A DNA stretch of 64,000 nt from CBDCVO01 sp965223085 (GTDB taxonomy: Bacteria > Pseudomonadota > Gammaproteobacteria > Ga0077536), in assembly GCA_965223085.1 (NCBI GenBank), contig OZ244981.1:1178001-1242000 (forward strand). Direction: 5' to 3'. Positions 25,011 to 34,118 of this stretch are shown piece after piece (within the stretch, counting starts at the first letter, position 1; each line of letters starts with the position of its first letter). The position numbers and the translations under genes were made by a program. The notes beneath the pieces are model-generated. The model had not been told where the DNA came from. It saw only the letters and a list, made by a program, of their open reading frames with translations, and searched no databases.

Positions 25011-27282
25011 CACCAGCATGAATAAGGGTCGACGCCGTTTTCTGATAGCAACAGGGGCAATAAGCGGTACACTCGCGGTCGGAACGTGGTGGTTTTATCG
25101 TCAACGCGATCGGCTCAGCGCACCGTCGAATTTAGCCGCTGCTCCCGGAGAAAACATTTACAACGCGTGGCTAAAAATTACTCGCGACGACGAGGTCATC
25201 GTGCAAGTGCCGCGTCAAGAAATGGGGCAAGGCGTGACGACCGCGCTGCCTATGCTGGTCGCGGAAGAACTCGATGCTGATTTTGCTCGCGTACGTTTCG
25301 AGCAAGCACCGATCGATGAAATTTATGCAAATGCAACAATGTTGGGCGAAGGTGCACCATTTCGTCCCGATGACGAGAGTTGGCTCGCAGCGCTCACCCG
25401 CCTTACGCAATTTAAGCTCGGCCAAATCTTAGGACTACAGGGCACCGGTGGATCAACTAGCGTTCGGGATGCGTGGGAGCCCATGCGCTACGCCGGCGCT
25501 ACGGCCCGCGCGATGCTGTTGGCAGCCGCAGCCGAGCAATTTGGTGTTACCACAGCACAGTGCCGCATCGAAAATGGCGTTCTCAGCGGCACAAATCCAC
25601 AGCAACGGCTTCGTTTCGGTGAGCTCGCCGCCGCCGCCAGTGTCGCTGCACCCGCGGAGGTGACCCTCAAGCAACGGTCGCAATTCTCGCTGCTCGGAAA
25701 ATCGCAACCGCGACTCGATGTGCCGCCCAAAGTCGACGGCAGCGCCGCGTATGGGATCGACGCATCACCACCCGGCATGATTTATGCCGCGCTCGCCCAG
25801 TGCCCGATCCTCAACGGCACCGTGGGTAACTACGATGCCGCCCACGTCGTCGAACGTCCGGGTGTAAAACGCGTCCTCGATATCGCGGCGACCGACACCT
25901 CCGCTGCCGCTGTTGCGGTCATCGCCGAGCACTATTGGCAGGCGCGGCAAGCGCTCGCCGCGATGGATATCGATTGGCTTGGTGGCGAGGTCACACACAA
26001 CACTGCTGATCAGATCGCGCGCTACCAAACCCTGCTCGACCAAGGCGAGGCGCGCACCTATGACCACAAGGGTGACCTCGAGGCGGGGTTTAATGCGAGT
26101 ACCCAGCGCGTCGCGGCCCGTTACTACGCGCCCTATCTCGCCCACGCAACGATGGAACCGCTCAACTGTACGGCCTGGGTACGCAGCGCCGGCCACTGCG
26201 AAGTGTGGGTCGGTAATCAATCGCCATCACTGGTTGCCTGGATCACCGCCAAGGCCGCGGGGGTGGCGAGCGAAAACGTGACCGTACATACACCGTACTT
26301 AGGCGGTGGCTTCGGGCGTCGCGGCGAAATGGACGTCGTGATGCAAGCGGTCATGATCGCAAAAGCGCTGCCAGACGTACCCGTGCAGCTAATTTGGTCA
26401 CGAGAGCAAGACATTCAGCACGATGTGTACCGCCCCCAGGCGGCGGCGCAATTTGACGCCGGGCTAGACAACGAAGGGCGCATGACAGCGTTCCAAGCAC
26501 GGACAGTAAGCCAATCGTGCACGACTTCTTTTACCGCCCGGCTATTGCCCGCGCTCGCTTCTGACGCAATGAAAGATAAAACCACAACGGAAGGAATTTT
26601 TGATTTGCCGTATGCCTTGCCGAATCGACGCATCGAGCACGTGCTCGCTCACGAACCCGTGCAGGTCGGCTATTGGCGCAGCGTCGGCCACAGCCACAAT
26701 GCCTACTTTGCAGAGAGTTTCATCGACGAATGTGCGGTCGCTGCGGGCGCAGATCCCTACACTTTTCGCCACCAACTACTGGCCCACTCGCCCCGACACC
26801 AGACGGTATTAGATCTCGCTGCTGCCAAAGCGGCCTGGGGTGAGGAGCTCCCCCCCGGCAGCGGTCGCGGCATTGCATTAGCGGAAAGTTTCGGGTCGAT
26901 AGTAGCCCAAGTGGCCGAAGTTGAGGTGCGCGCTAAACAACCGCGCGTACGGCGGGTGGTATGCGCAATCGATTGCGGTTTCGCGATCGATCCGGATAAC
27001 GTCATCGCACAGATGCACAGCGGTATCATTTTTGGCTTAAGCGCAGTGCTGTATGGCGAGATAACCATTCGCGATGGTCGCATCGAGCAATCGAATTACC
27101 CCGATTACCGGCTCGTCACCCTGGCAGACACACCTAAGATCGAAGTGCACATTGTCGAATCCGGCATCGAACATCTCGGTGGTGTCGGCGAACCCGGCAC
27201 GCCGCCGATCGCACCGGCAGTATGCAATGCTTATTTCGCGGCGACCGGAGAGCGTATTCGATCGCTACCGATCCGTGTCTAG
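24994..27282 (+). CDS. Isoquinoline 1-oxidoreductase-like molybdopterin subunit, Tat-exported
   Basis: Large subunit (762 aa) that binds the molybdenum cofactor. A twin-arginine signal (KGRRRFLIATG, then a hydrophobic helix) directs it to the periplasm. Cofactor-binding stretches include LPMLVAEELDADF, the glycine-rich HTPYLGGGFGRRGE, and VGEPGTPPIAPAV with the expected active-site Glu. This layout matches IorB-type aldehyde or N-heterocycle hydroxylases; the substrate is not known. Alternative starts lie at 25000 and 25018, with 24994 giving the longest signal peptide. It ends 4 bp into a convergent acetyltransferase gene. Confidence 0.88.
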   Translation: MKMANNTSMNKGRRRFLIATGAISGTLAVGTWWFYRQRDRLSAPSNLAAAPGENIYNAWLKITRDDEVIVQVPRQEMGQGVTTALPMLVAEELDADFARVRFEQAPIDEIYANATMLGEGAPFRPDDESWLAALTRLTQFKLGQILGLQGTGGSTSVRDAWEPMRYAGATARAMLLAAAAEQFGVTTAQCRIENGVLSGTNPQQRLRFGELAAAASVAAPAEVTLKQRSQFSLLGKSQPRLDVPPKVDGSAAYGIDASPPGMIYAALAQCPILNGTVGNYDAAHVVERPGVKRVLDIAATDTSAAAVAVIAEHYWQARQALAAMDIDWLGGEVTHNTADQIARYQTLLDQGEARTYDHKGDLEAGFNASTQRVAARYYAPYLAHATMEPLNCTAWVRSAGHCEVWVGNQSPSLVAWITAKAAGVASENVTVHTPYLGGGFGRRGEMDVVMQAVMIAKALPDVPVQLIWSREQDIQHDVYRPQAAAQFDAGLDNEGRMTAFQARTVSQSCTTSFTARLLPALASDAMKDKTTTEGIFDLPYALPNRRIEHVLAHEPVQVGYWRSVGHSHNAYFAESFIDECAVAAGADPYTFRHQLLAHSPRHQTVLDLAAAKAAWGEELPPGSGRGIALAESFGSIVAQVAEVEVRAKQPRVRRVVCAIDCGFAIDPDNVIAQMHSGIIFGLSAVLYGEITIRDGRIEQSNYPDYRLVTLADTPKIEVHIVESGIEHLGGVGEPGTPPIAPAVCNAYFAATGERIRSLPIRV

Positions 27283-27722
27283 CGTAGGAGTTTTTTGCCC
27301 ATAAACACTGCGCTGGCGGGACACACTGTTGCGAATTGGGGACAGGCACGGATCGCTGCAGGTGCTGCAGAGCGCGGTAGCGCTTGGTAGCCGCGCCGTT
27401 CAAAGTAGTGCTGCGCCGATTCGGTCAGCAAATAGACGCTTCGCGCCCCGTGGGCCCGCGCCTGCGTTTCCAGTGCGCTCACGATCTGCGCGGCAAAACC
27501 TCGACGCCGCGCCGCCGAGACAGTGGCGAGGGAGCGGAGCAAGGCATCGCTACCCCAGTGTTGCAATCCGCCGACAGCGAGCAAAGCGTCGCGCTCGAAC
27601 AAGCCGATGAAATCGCCGAGATCGGTGCGCTGCAAGTCCGCCGTAACCACGCCACAAGCGGCCAAAATACGGTGCATCGCCAACGCATCGTCGACACTCA
27701 AGGGTTTGATCACGCCGACCAT
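27279..27722 (-). CDS. GNAT acetyltransferase, ArsN2-like
   Basis: A 147-aa GNAT enzyme. The acetyl-CoA binding loop is SAARRRGFAAQIVSALE, followed by ARSVYLLTESAQHYFERRGY. The C-terminal part LPRSAAPAAIRACPQFATVC with PASAVFMGK matches ArsN2-type proteins, thought to acetylate trivalent organoarsenicals or related substrates. No arsenic-resistance genes are in the window, so the function is open. It is convergent with the molybdenum hydroxylase, and 15 bp downstream of the PhoH gene in the same direction. Confidence 0.75.
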   Translation of the reverse strand: MVGVIKPLSVDDALAMHRILAACGVVTADLQRTDLGDFIGLFERDALLAVGGLQHWGSDALLRSLATVSAARRRGFAAQIVSALETQARAHGARSVYLLTESAQHYFERRGYQALPRSAAPAAIRACPQFATVCPASAVFMGKKLLR

Positions 27723-27737
27723 GCAAAAACGCCCGGG

Positions 27738-29156
27738 TTAGAGTTGTCTCGACGCGTAATCCGCTAGTCGCGAACGCTCGCCACGCAACAAGGTGATATG
27801 CCCGCTGTACTGCCACGGGCGAAACCGATCTACGACATAGGTTAGACCTGACGTCGTCTCACTCAGATAGGGCGTATCAATTTGCGCGATATTGCCGAGG
27901 CAAACGATTTTAGAGCCGGCGCCAGCGCGGGTGATGAGTGTACGCATTTGCTTCGCGGTCAAATTCTGCGCCTCGTCGATAATAATAAAGCGATTGTAGA
28001 ACGTACGCCCCCGCATAAAACTCATCGAACGGATCTTGATCCGGTTCGACAGCAGGTCCGTCGTCGCCGCACGCCCCCATGCCCCGCCCTCTTCGGTCTC
28101 GGCAAGCACTTCGAGATTGTCCATCAGCGCGCCCATCCAGGGCGTCATTTTTTCTTCTTCGCTGCCTGGTAGAAAGCCGATATCCTCACCCAATGGTACC
28201 GTCTCGCGGGTAATTACAATTTCCCGATAGCGTTTTTGTTCGATCGATAAAGCAAGCCCGACGGCCAAAGTAAGCAAAGTCTTGCCGGTACCGGCGGCGC
28301 CGAGCAAAGTGATGAAGTCGAGGTCCGGATCCATGAGCAGGTTAAGTGCAAAATTCTGTTCCCGGTTGCGCGCATTGATCCCCCATACCGAATTGCGTGA
28401 GCCTCGATAATCTCGCGCCTGCTCGTAGATAATGCGGTCGTTTTCTATGCGTCTGGCGATCAGCTCTAAGCCATCTTCCGCGACTTCGTGAACACACTCA
28501 TTGGCGTAGAAACGATCGTTTTCGGTCACTGGTACACTGTAGTAAGTTAGACCTTGCTCTTGCCAGCACTCGACATCAGCATTCGGTCGCTGCCAAAATG
28601 CGTCGTCAACTTCACGCATACCCGTGTAAAGAAGACTGACATCATCAAGAACTTTATCCGATGAATAGTCTTCCGCTTCGATGCCAATTACGCGCGCTTT
28701 AATGCGCAAATTGATGTCTTTCGACACCAGCGTCAGCTTGGTGCGGTCAAATTGACTTTGCAGCGCCAAAGTCGTTTTTAAAATGCTGTTATCTGGCGTA
28801 GTGCCGGGCAAGTTTTCTAGTATCGGGGCCTGTAACGGTTGGGTTTCGAGGAATAGCCGACCCGACGGGGCCATCGTGCCGGCACCTTCGAGCGGCGTCG
28901 GTAAGGCCAGACCCGCCTCGATTTCGGCCCGCCCTGCAGGTGCAATCAGCTCGTCGAGAAAGCGGCTAACTTGGCGGGCATTGCGGGCAACTTCTGAGAG
29001 GCCTTTTTTCGCCGCATCGAGTTCCTCGATCACAGTCATCGGCAAATAAACGTCGTGTTCCTTAAATCGGAATACCGCGGTCGGGTCGTGCAGAAGTACG
29101 TTTGTATCGAGCACAAAAAGACGTTTGGGGGTAATAGCGGTCACGGGGTGCGGCAC
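27738..29156 (-). CDS. PhoH-family ATPase with N-terminal PIN domain
   Basis: A 472-aa two-domain protein. The PIN nuclease domain (about 11-150) keeps acidic residues Asp17 (LDTNVLLHD) and Glu44/45 (TVIEELDA). The PhoH ATPase domain begins about 260; Walker A is GAAGTGKT (286-293) and Walker B is in FIIIDEAQNLT. Such fusions (PhoH2/YlaK type) have been described as RNA helicases with RNase activity. It probably forms a short transcription unit with the acetyltransferase gene downstream. Confidence 0.9.
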   Translation of the reverse strand: MPHPVTAITPKRLFVLDTNVLLHDPTAVFRFKEHDVYLPMTVIEELDAAKKGLSEVARNARQVSRFLDELIAPAGRAEIEAGLALPTPLEGAGTMAPSGRLFLETQPLQAPILENLPGTTPDNSILKTTLALQSQFDRTKLTLVSKDINLRIKARVIGIEAEDYSSDKVLDDVSLLYTGMREVDDAFWQRPNADVECWQEQGLTYYSVPVTENDRFYANECVHEVAEDGLELIARRIENDRIIYEQARDYRGSRNSVWGINARNREQNFALNLLMDPDLDFITLLGAAGTGKTLLTLAVGLALSIEQKRYREIVITRETVPLGEDIGFLPGSEEEKMTPWMGALMDNLEVLAETEEGGAWGRAATTDLLSNRIKIRSMSFMRGRTFYNRFIIIDEAQNLTAKQMRTLITRAGAGSKIVCLGNIAQIDTPYLSETTSGLTYVVDRFRPWQYSGHITLLRGERSRLADYASRQL

Positions 29157-29176
29157 AATAACGAGTTAGTTAGGCC

Positions 29177-29704
29177 TTATTTTACCGGCTCCATGATCGC
29201 GTCGAGGTTTAGTTGATCGCAAAAATCCATGAACTCGCCACGCAACGCCGCGATCGAAAGATCTATCGGCACACCAATTGTCATGTGCAAGGAAAACATC
29301 CGGCTACCCGTGTGCGCGGCGCTATACGTGCCCGAATGCATCTCTTCTACAGAAATCTCGCGGTGACTGAAAAACTGGGTAATTTCGTAGACGATCCCGA
29401 CCCGATCGACAGCCACGACTTCCACCGCATACGGCATCATCTCGCCTGCCCGCGCCCGCGATTCCGCCCGCTGGGAGCTAATGCTAAGGCGTGTCTGCTG
29501 CTCGATGCGGGGTAAGAAATTTTCGATTTTAGCAATGGCGTCCCAGGTACCGCTGAGCAGCACCAGCAAAGAAAAACGATCCGCAAACACCGACATCCGT
29601 GAATCCACGATATTGCAACCACAGTCTCGAGCGGCCTTGGCAAACACCTCCAAATGCCCACTGTCGTGTTCACCAAGTGCGGAAATTACAATGAAATTCT
29701 GCAT
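29177..29704 (-). CDS. gcvR: GcvR-like protein with two ACT domains
   Basis: A 175-aa protein with tandem ACT domains (about 4-75 and 92-165) and no DNA-binding segment. In E. coli, GcvR binds glycine and the activator GcvA to repress the glycine-cleavage operon. The first domain starts FIVISALGEHDSGHLEVFA; the second starts VEVVAVDRVGIVYEITQFF. Its divergent position beside dapA is where many gammaproteobacteria carry gcvR. Whether it acts on GcvA here cannot be seen from the sequence. Confidence 0.82.
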   Translation of the reverse strand: MQNFIVISALGEHDSGHLEVFAKAARDCGCNIVDSRMSVFADRFSLLVLLSGTWDAIAKIENFLPRIEQQTRLSISSQRAESRARAGEMMPYAVEVVAVDRVGIVYEITQFFSHREISVEEMHSGTYSAAHTGSRMFSLHMTIGVPIDLSIAALRGEFMDFCDQLNLDAIMEPVK

Positions 29705-29784
29705 TGAGCTACGGGGCGCAAGGCCAGATTACGAGACCCTCGTTGTGCATATTCTGGATGCTACCCAGCAAGTTAACATACTTG

Positions 29785-29797
29785 TCGCACCGTGCGA
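29785..29797 (+). promoter_or_regulatory. 13-bp palindrome upstream of the dapA promoter
   Basis: TCGCAC-C-GTGCGA, a perfect 6-bp inverted repeat centred about 25 bp before the dapA -35 box. It may be an operator in the gcvR-dapA gap; no regulator is identified. Confidence 0.4.
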
Positions 29798-29814
29798 TCC
29801 CAGGGCCCTCTAAC

Positions 29815-29843
29815 TTGAGTAAAATAGGTCGGAACGATACTAT
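29815..29843 (+). promoter_or_regulatory. Sigma-70 promoter of dapA
   Basis: TTGAGT (29815-29820), 17-bp spacer, TACTAT (29838-29843). The transcript would start near 29850, which supports the dapA start at 29869 and excludes the ATG at 29842, because that lies inside the -10 box. Confidence 0.6.
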
Positions 29844-29868
29844 GCCGCACCGCTTTTCGGAGAGCGTA

Positions 29869-30771
29869 ATGACGAGAATTCACGGTAGCATTGTAGCTAT
29901 GGTAACGCCTATGCGCGGCACAGTTACCCCTGATGCTGCGCTGGATTGGGAAAGCTTCGCTCAGTTAGTCGATTTCCATATCGAGAATGGTGCCGCGGGG
30001 ATCGTCGCTGTCGGCACGACCGGAGAGTCGGCCACGCTGAACGAAAAAGAGCACTGCGAAGTCATTCGCCGTGCCGTCGAGTATAGCCGCGGCCGCATCC
30101 CCGTGATCGCTGGTACGGGAGCGAATTCTACCGTCGAAGCCATCGCTCTCACGCGCTGCGCTGCCGATGCGGGCGCGGATGCCTGCCTGCTCGTGACACC
30201 TTATTACAATAAGCCCACCCAAGAGGGCCTGTATTTACATTTCAAAACTATTGCGCAAGCCGTCACCATCCCACAAATCTTATATAACGTCCCCGGCCGC
30301 ACGGCCTGCGATATGGTGCCGGAAACGATCGGACGCTTGGCCGCGATCGAGAACATCGTCGGGGTAAAAGAAGCGACTGGTGAAGTAACACGCGTGAAGA
30401 CGATTAAGGAGCTTTGCGGCGCGGATTTCTTGCTGCTCAGCGGTGACGACGCGAGCGCACGTGAGTTCATGCTGGCGGGCGGTCACGGCGTGATTTCCGT
30501 GACCGCTAACGTGGCTCCACAAGCGATGAGCGAAATGTGCACAGCAGCGCTTGCCGGCCATGCAGACGATGCGGCGCGCATCGACGCGACGCTCGCCGCG
30601 CTACACCGTGATCTGTTTTGTGAAGCGAACCCGATTCCAGTTAAATGGGCTACCTATGCGATGGGGCTAATCGATGCGGGGATTCGCCTACCGATGACCT
30701 GGCTCAGCAGCGCCGCTCAACCGATCGTTCGCAGCGCATTAACGGAGGCGGGTATTGATACGGTGCGATGA
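29869..30771 (+). CDS. dapA: 4-hydroxy-tetrahydrodipicolinate synthase
   Basis: Condenses aspartate semialdehyde and pyruvate, first step of the lysine/diaminopimelate branch. With the start at 29869 (MTRIHGSIVAMVTPM, after GGAGA) the protein has 300 aa. The Schiff-base lysine is Lys167 (GVKEATG), the catalytic Tyr139 and Arg144 are in LYNVPGR, and TTGES (50-54) binds pyruvate carboxylate. The frame is open to 29704 but lacks homology there. It is followed by bamC after 44 bp, the same order as in Pseudomonas. Confidence 0.95.
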   Translation: MTRIHGSIVAMVTPMRGTVTPDAALDWESFAQLVDFHIENGAAGIVAVGTTGESATLNEKEHCEVIRRAVEYSRGRIPVIAGTGANSTVEAIALTRCAADAGADACLLVTPYYNKPTQEGLYLHFKTIAQAVTIPQILYNVPGRTACDMVPETIGRLAAIENIVGVKEATGEVTRVKTIKELCGADFLLLSGDDASAREFMLAGGHGVISVTANVAPQAMSEMCTAALAGHADDAARIDATLAALHRDLFCEANPIPVKWATYAMGLIDAGIRLPMTWLSSAAQPIVRSALTEAGIDTVR

Positions 30772-30815
30772 AACGTAGCGACTTACCCGCTTCCTGATTA
30801 ATTTTGAGTCCAACG

Positions 30816-31910
30816 ATGAAAAATAGTTTATGGTTCAAGCGACTGGTTCTGTCGCTGTTGTTGAGCATGGTCGGCGGCTGCGGACTAATGCCGAAATTCG
30901 ACAAAGTCATTCCCGACAAGCGCACAGAATATAAGAAAAGTCGGACACTGCCTGATCTTGAAGTGCCACCTGATCTGACCACCGACGCGATTAAGGATCG
31001 GATGGCCATCCCGCGTGGCGGTAGCACCTCCACTTACTCGACCTATCAGGAACGGATCGCGGAGCGCAAGCGTCAGGAAGAATTGCGCCGCGCGCAAACG
31101 CAAGCCATCAAGGTACTCGAAAATGAGCATGTCTTGGCCGTTGCCGGCCAGTTGGTGCAGGTGTGGCCCCAGCTGCGAGAGTTTCTTCAAGCGGAAGGTT
31201 TCACACTCGAACTCGACGACGATGATTTAGGCGTGATGGAAACCGAGTGGGTAGAGGACCAAGAAAACTTGACGCGGGAAAAATACAAGATTTTTGGCGA
31301 ACCAGGTACCGAACCGGGTACTAGCGTTCTCTACATTGCCCAACGGCAGGAAGAACTTGTACCTCAGGGAGACGGCTTGGAATGGCAAACCCAGGCGCGA
31401 GATGTTGCCCGCGAACGCGTCTTTGTCGAAAGCTTAGAGGCGAACTTTCAAGCACGAGAATCAACCTATGCCGACCGCGACGTAACGGTAGATTCTGAGC
31501 AAAACTACCCAGAGGCTACGGACGATGACTTGTCCACGCGAGCAGAACTCATCAGCGCCGGGCAGGGCAAGCTGTATCTATCCGTAAGCGAAGATTTCTC
31601 GTCAGCCTGGCAAAGCACCGCAATCGCCCTAGACCGCCTCGGCCTTGCGATCGACCACGCGGACAAAACTCGCGGCGTTTACTTCTTAAGAGTACCAATG
31701 ACCGAAGATACCCGTGAGGAGAAAAGCATGCTCGCGAAACTTAAATTCTGGGGTGACGACGACGAGCATGAGCTGCAGCTCAGTCTTACCGGCGTTGGCG
31801 AAAAAACCGAACTCGTCGTCCTCGATAAGGACGGCCGGTGGGAAACCGGTCCAGTGGCCAAGCGTGTTATTAATCGCCTTCTCGGTGCTCTCAACGAACA
31901 GGCTATTTGA
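30816..31910 (+). CDS. bamC: Outer-membrane assembly lipoprotein BamC
   Basis: Lipoprotein (364 aa) of the beta-barrel assembly machine. The signal ends at lipobox MVGGC (Cys22). An unstructured N-terminal part that binds BamD contains YKKSRTLPDLEVPPDLT; two helix-grip domains follow (about 95-215 and 245-355). The ATG at 30816 is preferred over a TTG at 30804. The gene order dapA-bamC-MBL hydrolase is conserved. The middle linker is strongly acidic. Confidence 0.92.
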   Translation: MKNSLWFKRLVLSLLLSMVGGCGLMPKFDKVIPDKRTEYKKSRTLPDLEVPPDLTTDAIKDRMAIPRGGSTSTYSTYQERIAERKRQEELRRAQTQAIKVLENEHVLAVAGQLVQVWPQLREFLQAEGFTLELDDDDLGVMETEWVEDQENLTREKYKIFGEPGTEPGTSVLYIAQRQEELVPQGDGLEWQTQARDVARERVFVESLEANFQARESTYADRDVTVDSEQNYPEATDDDLSTRAELISAGQGKLYLSVSEDFSSAWQSTAIALDRLGLAIDHADKTRGVYFLRVPMTEDTREEKSMLAKLKFWGDDDEHELQLSLTGVGEKTELVVLDKDGRWETGPVAKRVINRLLGALNEQAI

Positions 31911-31917
31911 ACGACGC

Positions 31918-32682
31918 ATGCGTCTCGGTGTACTCGGCAGTGGTAGCAAAGGCAATGGCACCCTAGTTGCTGATGAGAAGACGAGTTTGTTGGTCGACTG
32001 TGGATTTTCTGTACGCAACTGCGCTGCGCGCGCCGCGGCGCTGAACTTTAACCCGCAAAGCATTAACGCCATTTTAATAAGCCACGAGCACGACGATCAC
32101 CTACGTGGCGCCACCACACTTGCACGTCGTTTTGATATTCCGATATACGCTACTCGTGGGACGCAATACGCCGCCCGTGAGCGCTGGCCAGAAGCTGAGC
32201 GCTGGCTGACTTTTTCCCCGCATACGCCGTTTCAAATCGGTTCTTTCCGCGTAGAACCAATCGCCGTACCACATGATGCGCGTGAGCCTTGTCAGTTTGT
32301 TATTGCCAACGACAACTTCCGCGTCGGTTTGTTAACTGACCTTGGCGAGGTGACCACTCATATTCGCTCATCGTATCGCGACTGCGACGCGTTGTTGCTC
32401 GAATTCAATCACGACCCATCCTTGCTCAGCGAGAGCCGTTATCCGGAACCTGTCAGACGCCGCATACAAAGTAATTATGGACACTTGAGCAACGCACAAG
32501 CGTGTGCATTGATCGCCGAGCTACGTCGCGCGCGACGCTTACAACACGTTGTTGCCGTACATCTCTCACAACAAACTAATCTACCGAGGATAGTCGCCGA
32601 GGCGCTCGCTGGGACAGACCCGGCCCTTTCTTGGGACATTGCGAGTCAGGACAACGTGCTCCCCTGGGTATCGCTAAGCTAG
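31918..32682 (+). CDS. Metallo-beta-lactamase-fold hydrolase (YycJ/WalJ-like)
   Basis: A 254-aa MBL-fold protein. The metal motif HEHDDH (56-61) and the upstream LGVLGSGSKGNGTLVAD are diagnostic for the YycJ-like group, which in Bacillus has 5'-to-3' exonuclease-like activity. Further motifs: VPHDAREPCQFVI and LLLEFNHDPSLL. The ATG at 31918 is 7 bp after bamC; a longer frame from 31714 runs antiparallel to no homology and overlaps bamC. It overlaps der by 4 bp at the 3' end, on opposite strands. Confidence 0.88.
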   Translation: MRLGVLGSGSKGNGTLVADEKTSLLVDCGFSVRNCAARAAALNFNPQSINAILISHEHDDHLRGATTLARRFDIPIYATRGTQYAARERWPEAERWLTFSPHTPFQIGSFRVEPIAVPHDAREPCQFVIANDNFRVGLLTDLGEVTTHIRSSYRDCDALLLEFNHDPSLLSESRYPEPVRRRIQSNYGHLSNAQACALIAELRRARRLQHVVAVHLSQQTNLPRIVAEALAGTDPALSWDIASQDNVLPWVSLS

Positions 32683-34094
32683 CGCTTTTTTACGCGTTTC
32701 AGCAGCCGACGGCGGCGCTTTTTTTGGCGTGGCGTTAAGATATTCCGGCGGCCCGCGTAGGGGTTATCGGTGCGGCGTAATTCGATACGTATTGGTGTTC
32801 CGATTAACTCGAGCTCGCGGCGAAAGACACCTTGCAAATAGCGTCGATAGCTATTCGGCAAGGCCTCTAATTGGTTTCCGTGTATAACAATCGTCGGTGG
32901 ATTACGACCGCCCAAGTGCGCGTAACGTAATTTTATGCGGCGGCCTCGGGATAGCGGGGGCGGATGTGCGGCCACAGCGCTTTTGAGAATCGCGTTAACC
33001 TCACCCGTAGCCACGCCCCGCGTCGCCGACGCATACGCTGCATCGATGCACGCAAATAGATCACCCACGCCCATACCGTGTAAAGCAGATATGAACCGAT
33101 ATTCAGCAAAATCGCAAAAATCCAAGCGCCGCTCCAGATCCCTTTGCGTATCAGCTCGACGCGCAGGGTTGAGGCCATCCCACTTGTTCACTGCGATCAA
33201 TAGCGCTCGGCCGCTACTGATGGCGGTAGCGATCACATGCAAGTCTTGATCGGTCACACCCTCGCTGCCGTCCAGCACACACAGCGCAACGTGGGCGACT
33301 GACATCGCTTGCAACGCTTTAACCGCACTGAACTTTTCGAGTTTTTGTATGACCTTACTGCGACGCCTCAGGCCCGCGGTGTCGATCACCACATAGGCGC
33401 GACCATTCCGTTCGCACGGTAGCGCAATGCTGTCGTGGGTGGTCCCGGGTTGGTCCGCCGTAATCATACGCTCTTCGCCCAAAATCCGATTGATCAAGGT
33501 CGATTTGCCAACATTCGGTCGTCCAACGATCGCGATGTGGATCCGATCCATATCGTCATCCGTCGTGTCCTCGGCGAACTGTAGCCAATCCCTGGTCAGA
33601 CCCTCGATCAACGTCGCTATGCCGAGGCCGTGTGCCGCGGCGATCGAGTAACAGTTCTCGATGCCAAGCGGTGCGAATTCTGCACCAAGGAGTGCATCGT
33701 CCAGACCTTCGCTTTTGTTTATCGCCAGGTGCAAGGGTTTGCCCGTGCGGCGCAACGCCGCCAGGATCTGCTCGTCGGTCGTCGTGAGACCCTCGCGGCC
33801 ATCCACCAACAGCAATACCGCGGCGCTGTCTGCGATTGCACGCTCGGCGTGGTCGACGATTTGCACACCTAATTCATCGCTGGGGCGCGACAAGCCGCCG
33901 GTGTCAACGACCAGGTAGCTTGCATCACCGATACGACCGACGCCGACGCGAACGTCTCTGGTCGTGCCGGCTTGGTCGCTTACGAGGGCGTCTCGTGACC
34001 GTGTGATGCGATTAAATAATGTTGACTTGCCGACATTCGGGCGGCCGACTATCGCGATCGCAGGTACCAAGCGGCGTTGAATGTCGACGACCAT
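32679..34094 (-). CDS. der: Ribosome biogenesis GTPase Der (EngA)
   Basis: Essential tandem GTPase for 50S maturation, 471 aa. Both G1 motifs are GRPNVGKST (17-25 and 191-199); G3 motifs are DTGG and DTAG (238-241); NKSEG and NKWDG carry G4. The C-terminal KH-like domain includes IKLRYAHLGGRNPPTIVIHGN, after a basic linker. The very basic tail (RQKKRRRRLLKRVKKR) is usual. It ends the ndk-to-der gene block and follows bamB by 24 bp. Confidence 0.96.
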   Translation of the reverse strand: MVVDIQRRLVPAIAIVGRPNVGKSTLFNRITRSRDALVSDQAGTTRDVRVGVGRIGDASYLVVDTGGLSRPSDELGVQIVDHAERAIADSAAVLLLVDGREGLTTTDEQILAALRRTGKPLHLAINKSEGLDDALLGAEFAPLGIENCYSIAAAHGLGIATLIEGLTRDWLQFAEDTTDDDMDRIHIAIVGRPNVGKSTLINRILGEERMITADQPGTTHDSIALPCERNGRAYVVIDTAGLRRRSKVIQKLEKFSAVKALQAMSVAHVALCVLDGSEGVTDQDLHVIATAISSGRALLIAVNKWDGLNPARRADTQRDLERRLDFCDFAEYRFISALHGMGVGDLFACIDAAYASATRGVATGEVNAILKSAVAAHPPPLSRGRRIKLRYAHLGGRNPPTIVIHGNQLEALPNSYRRYLQGVFRRELELIGTPIRIELRRTDNPYAGRRNILTPRQKKRRRRLLKRVKKR

Positions 34095-34118
34095 TGCAAA
34101 GTTCCACTGCCAAAAATA

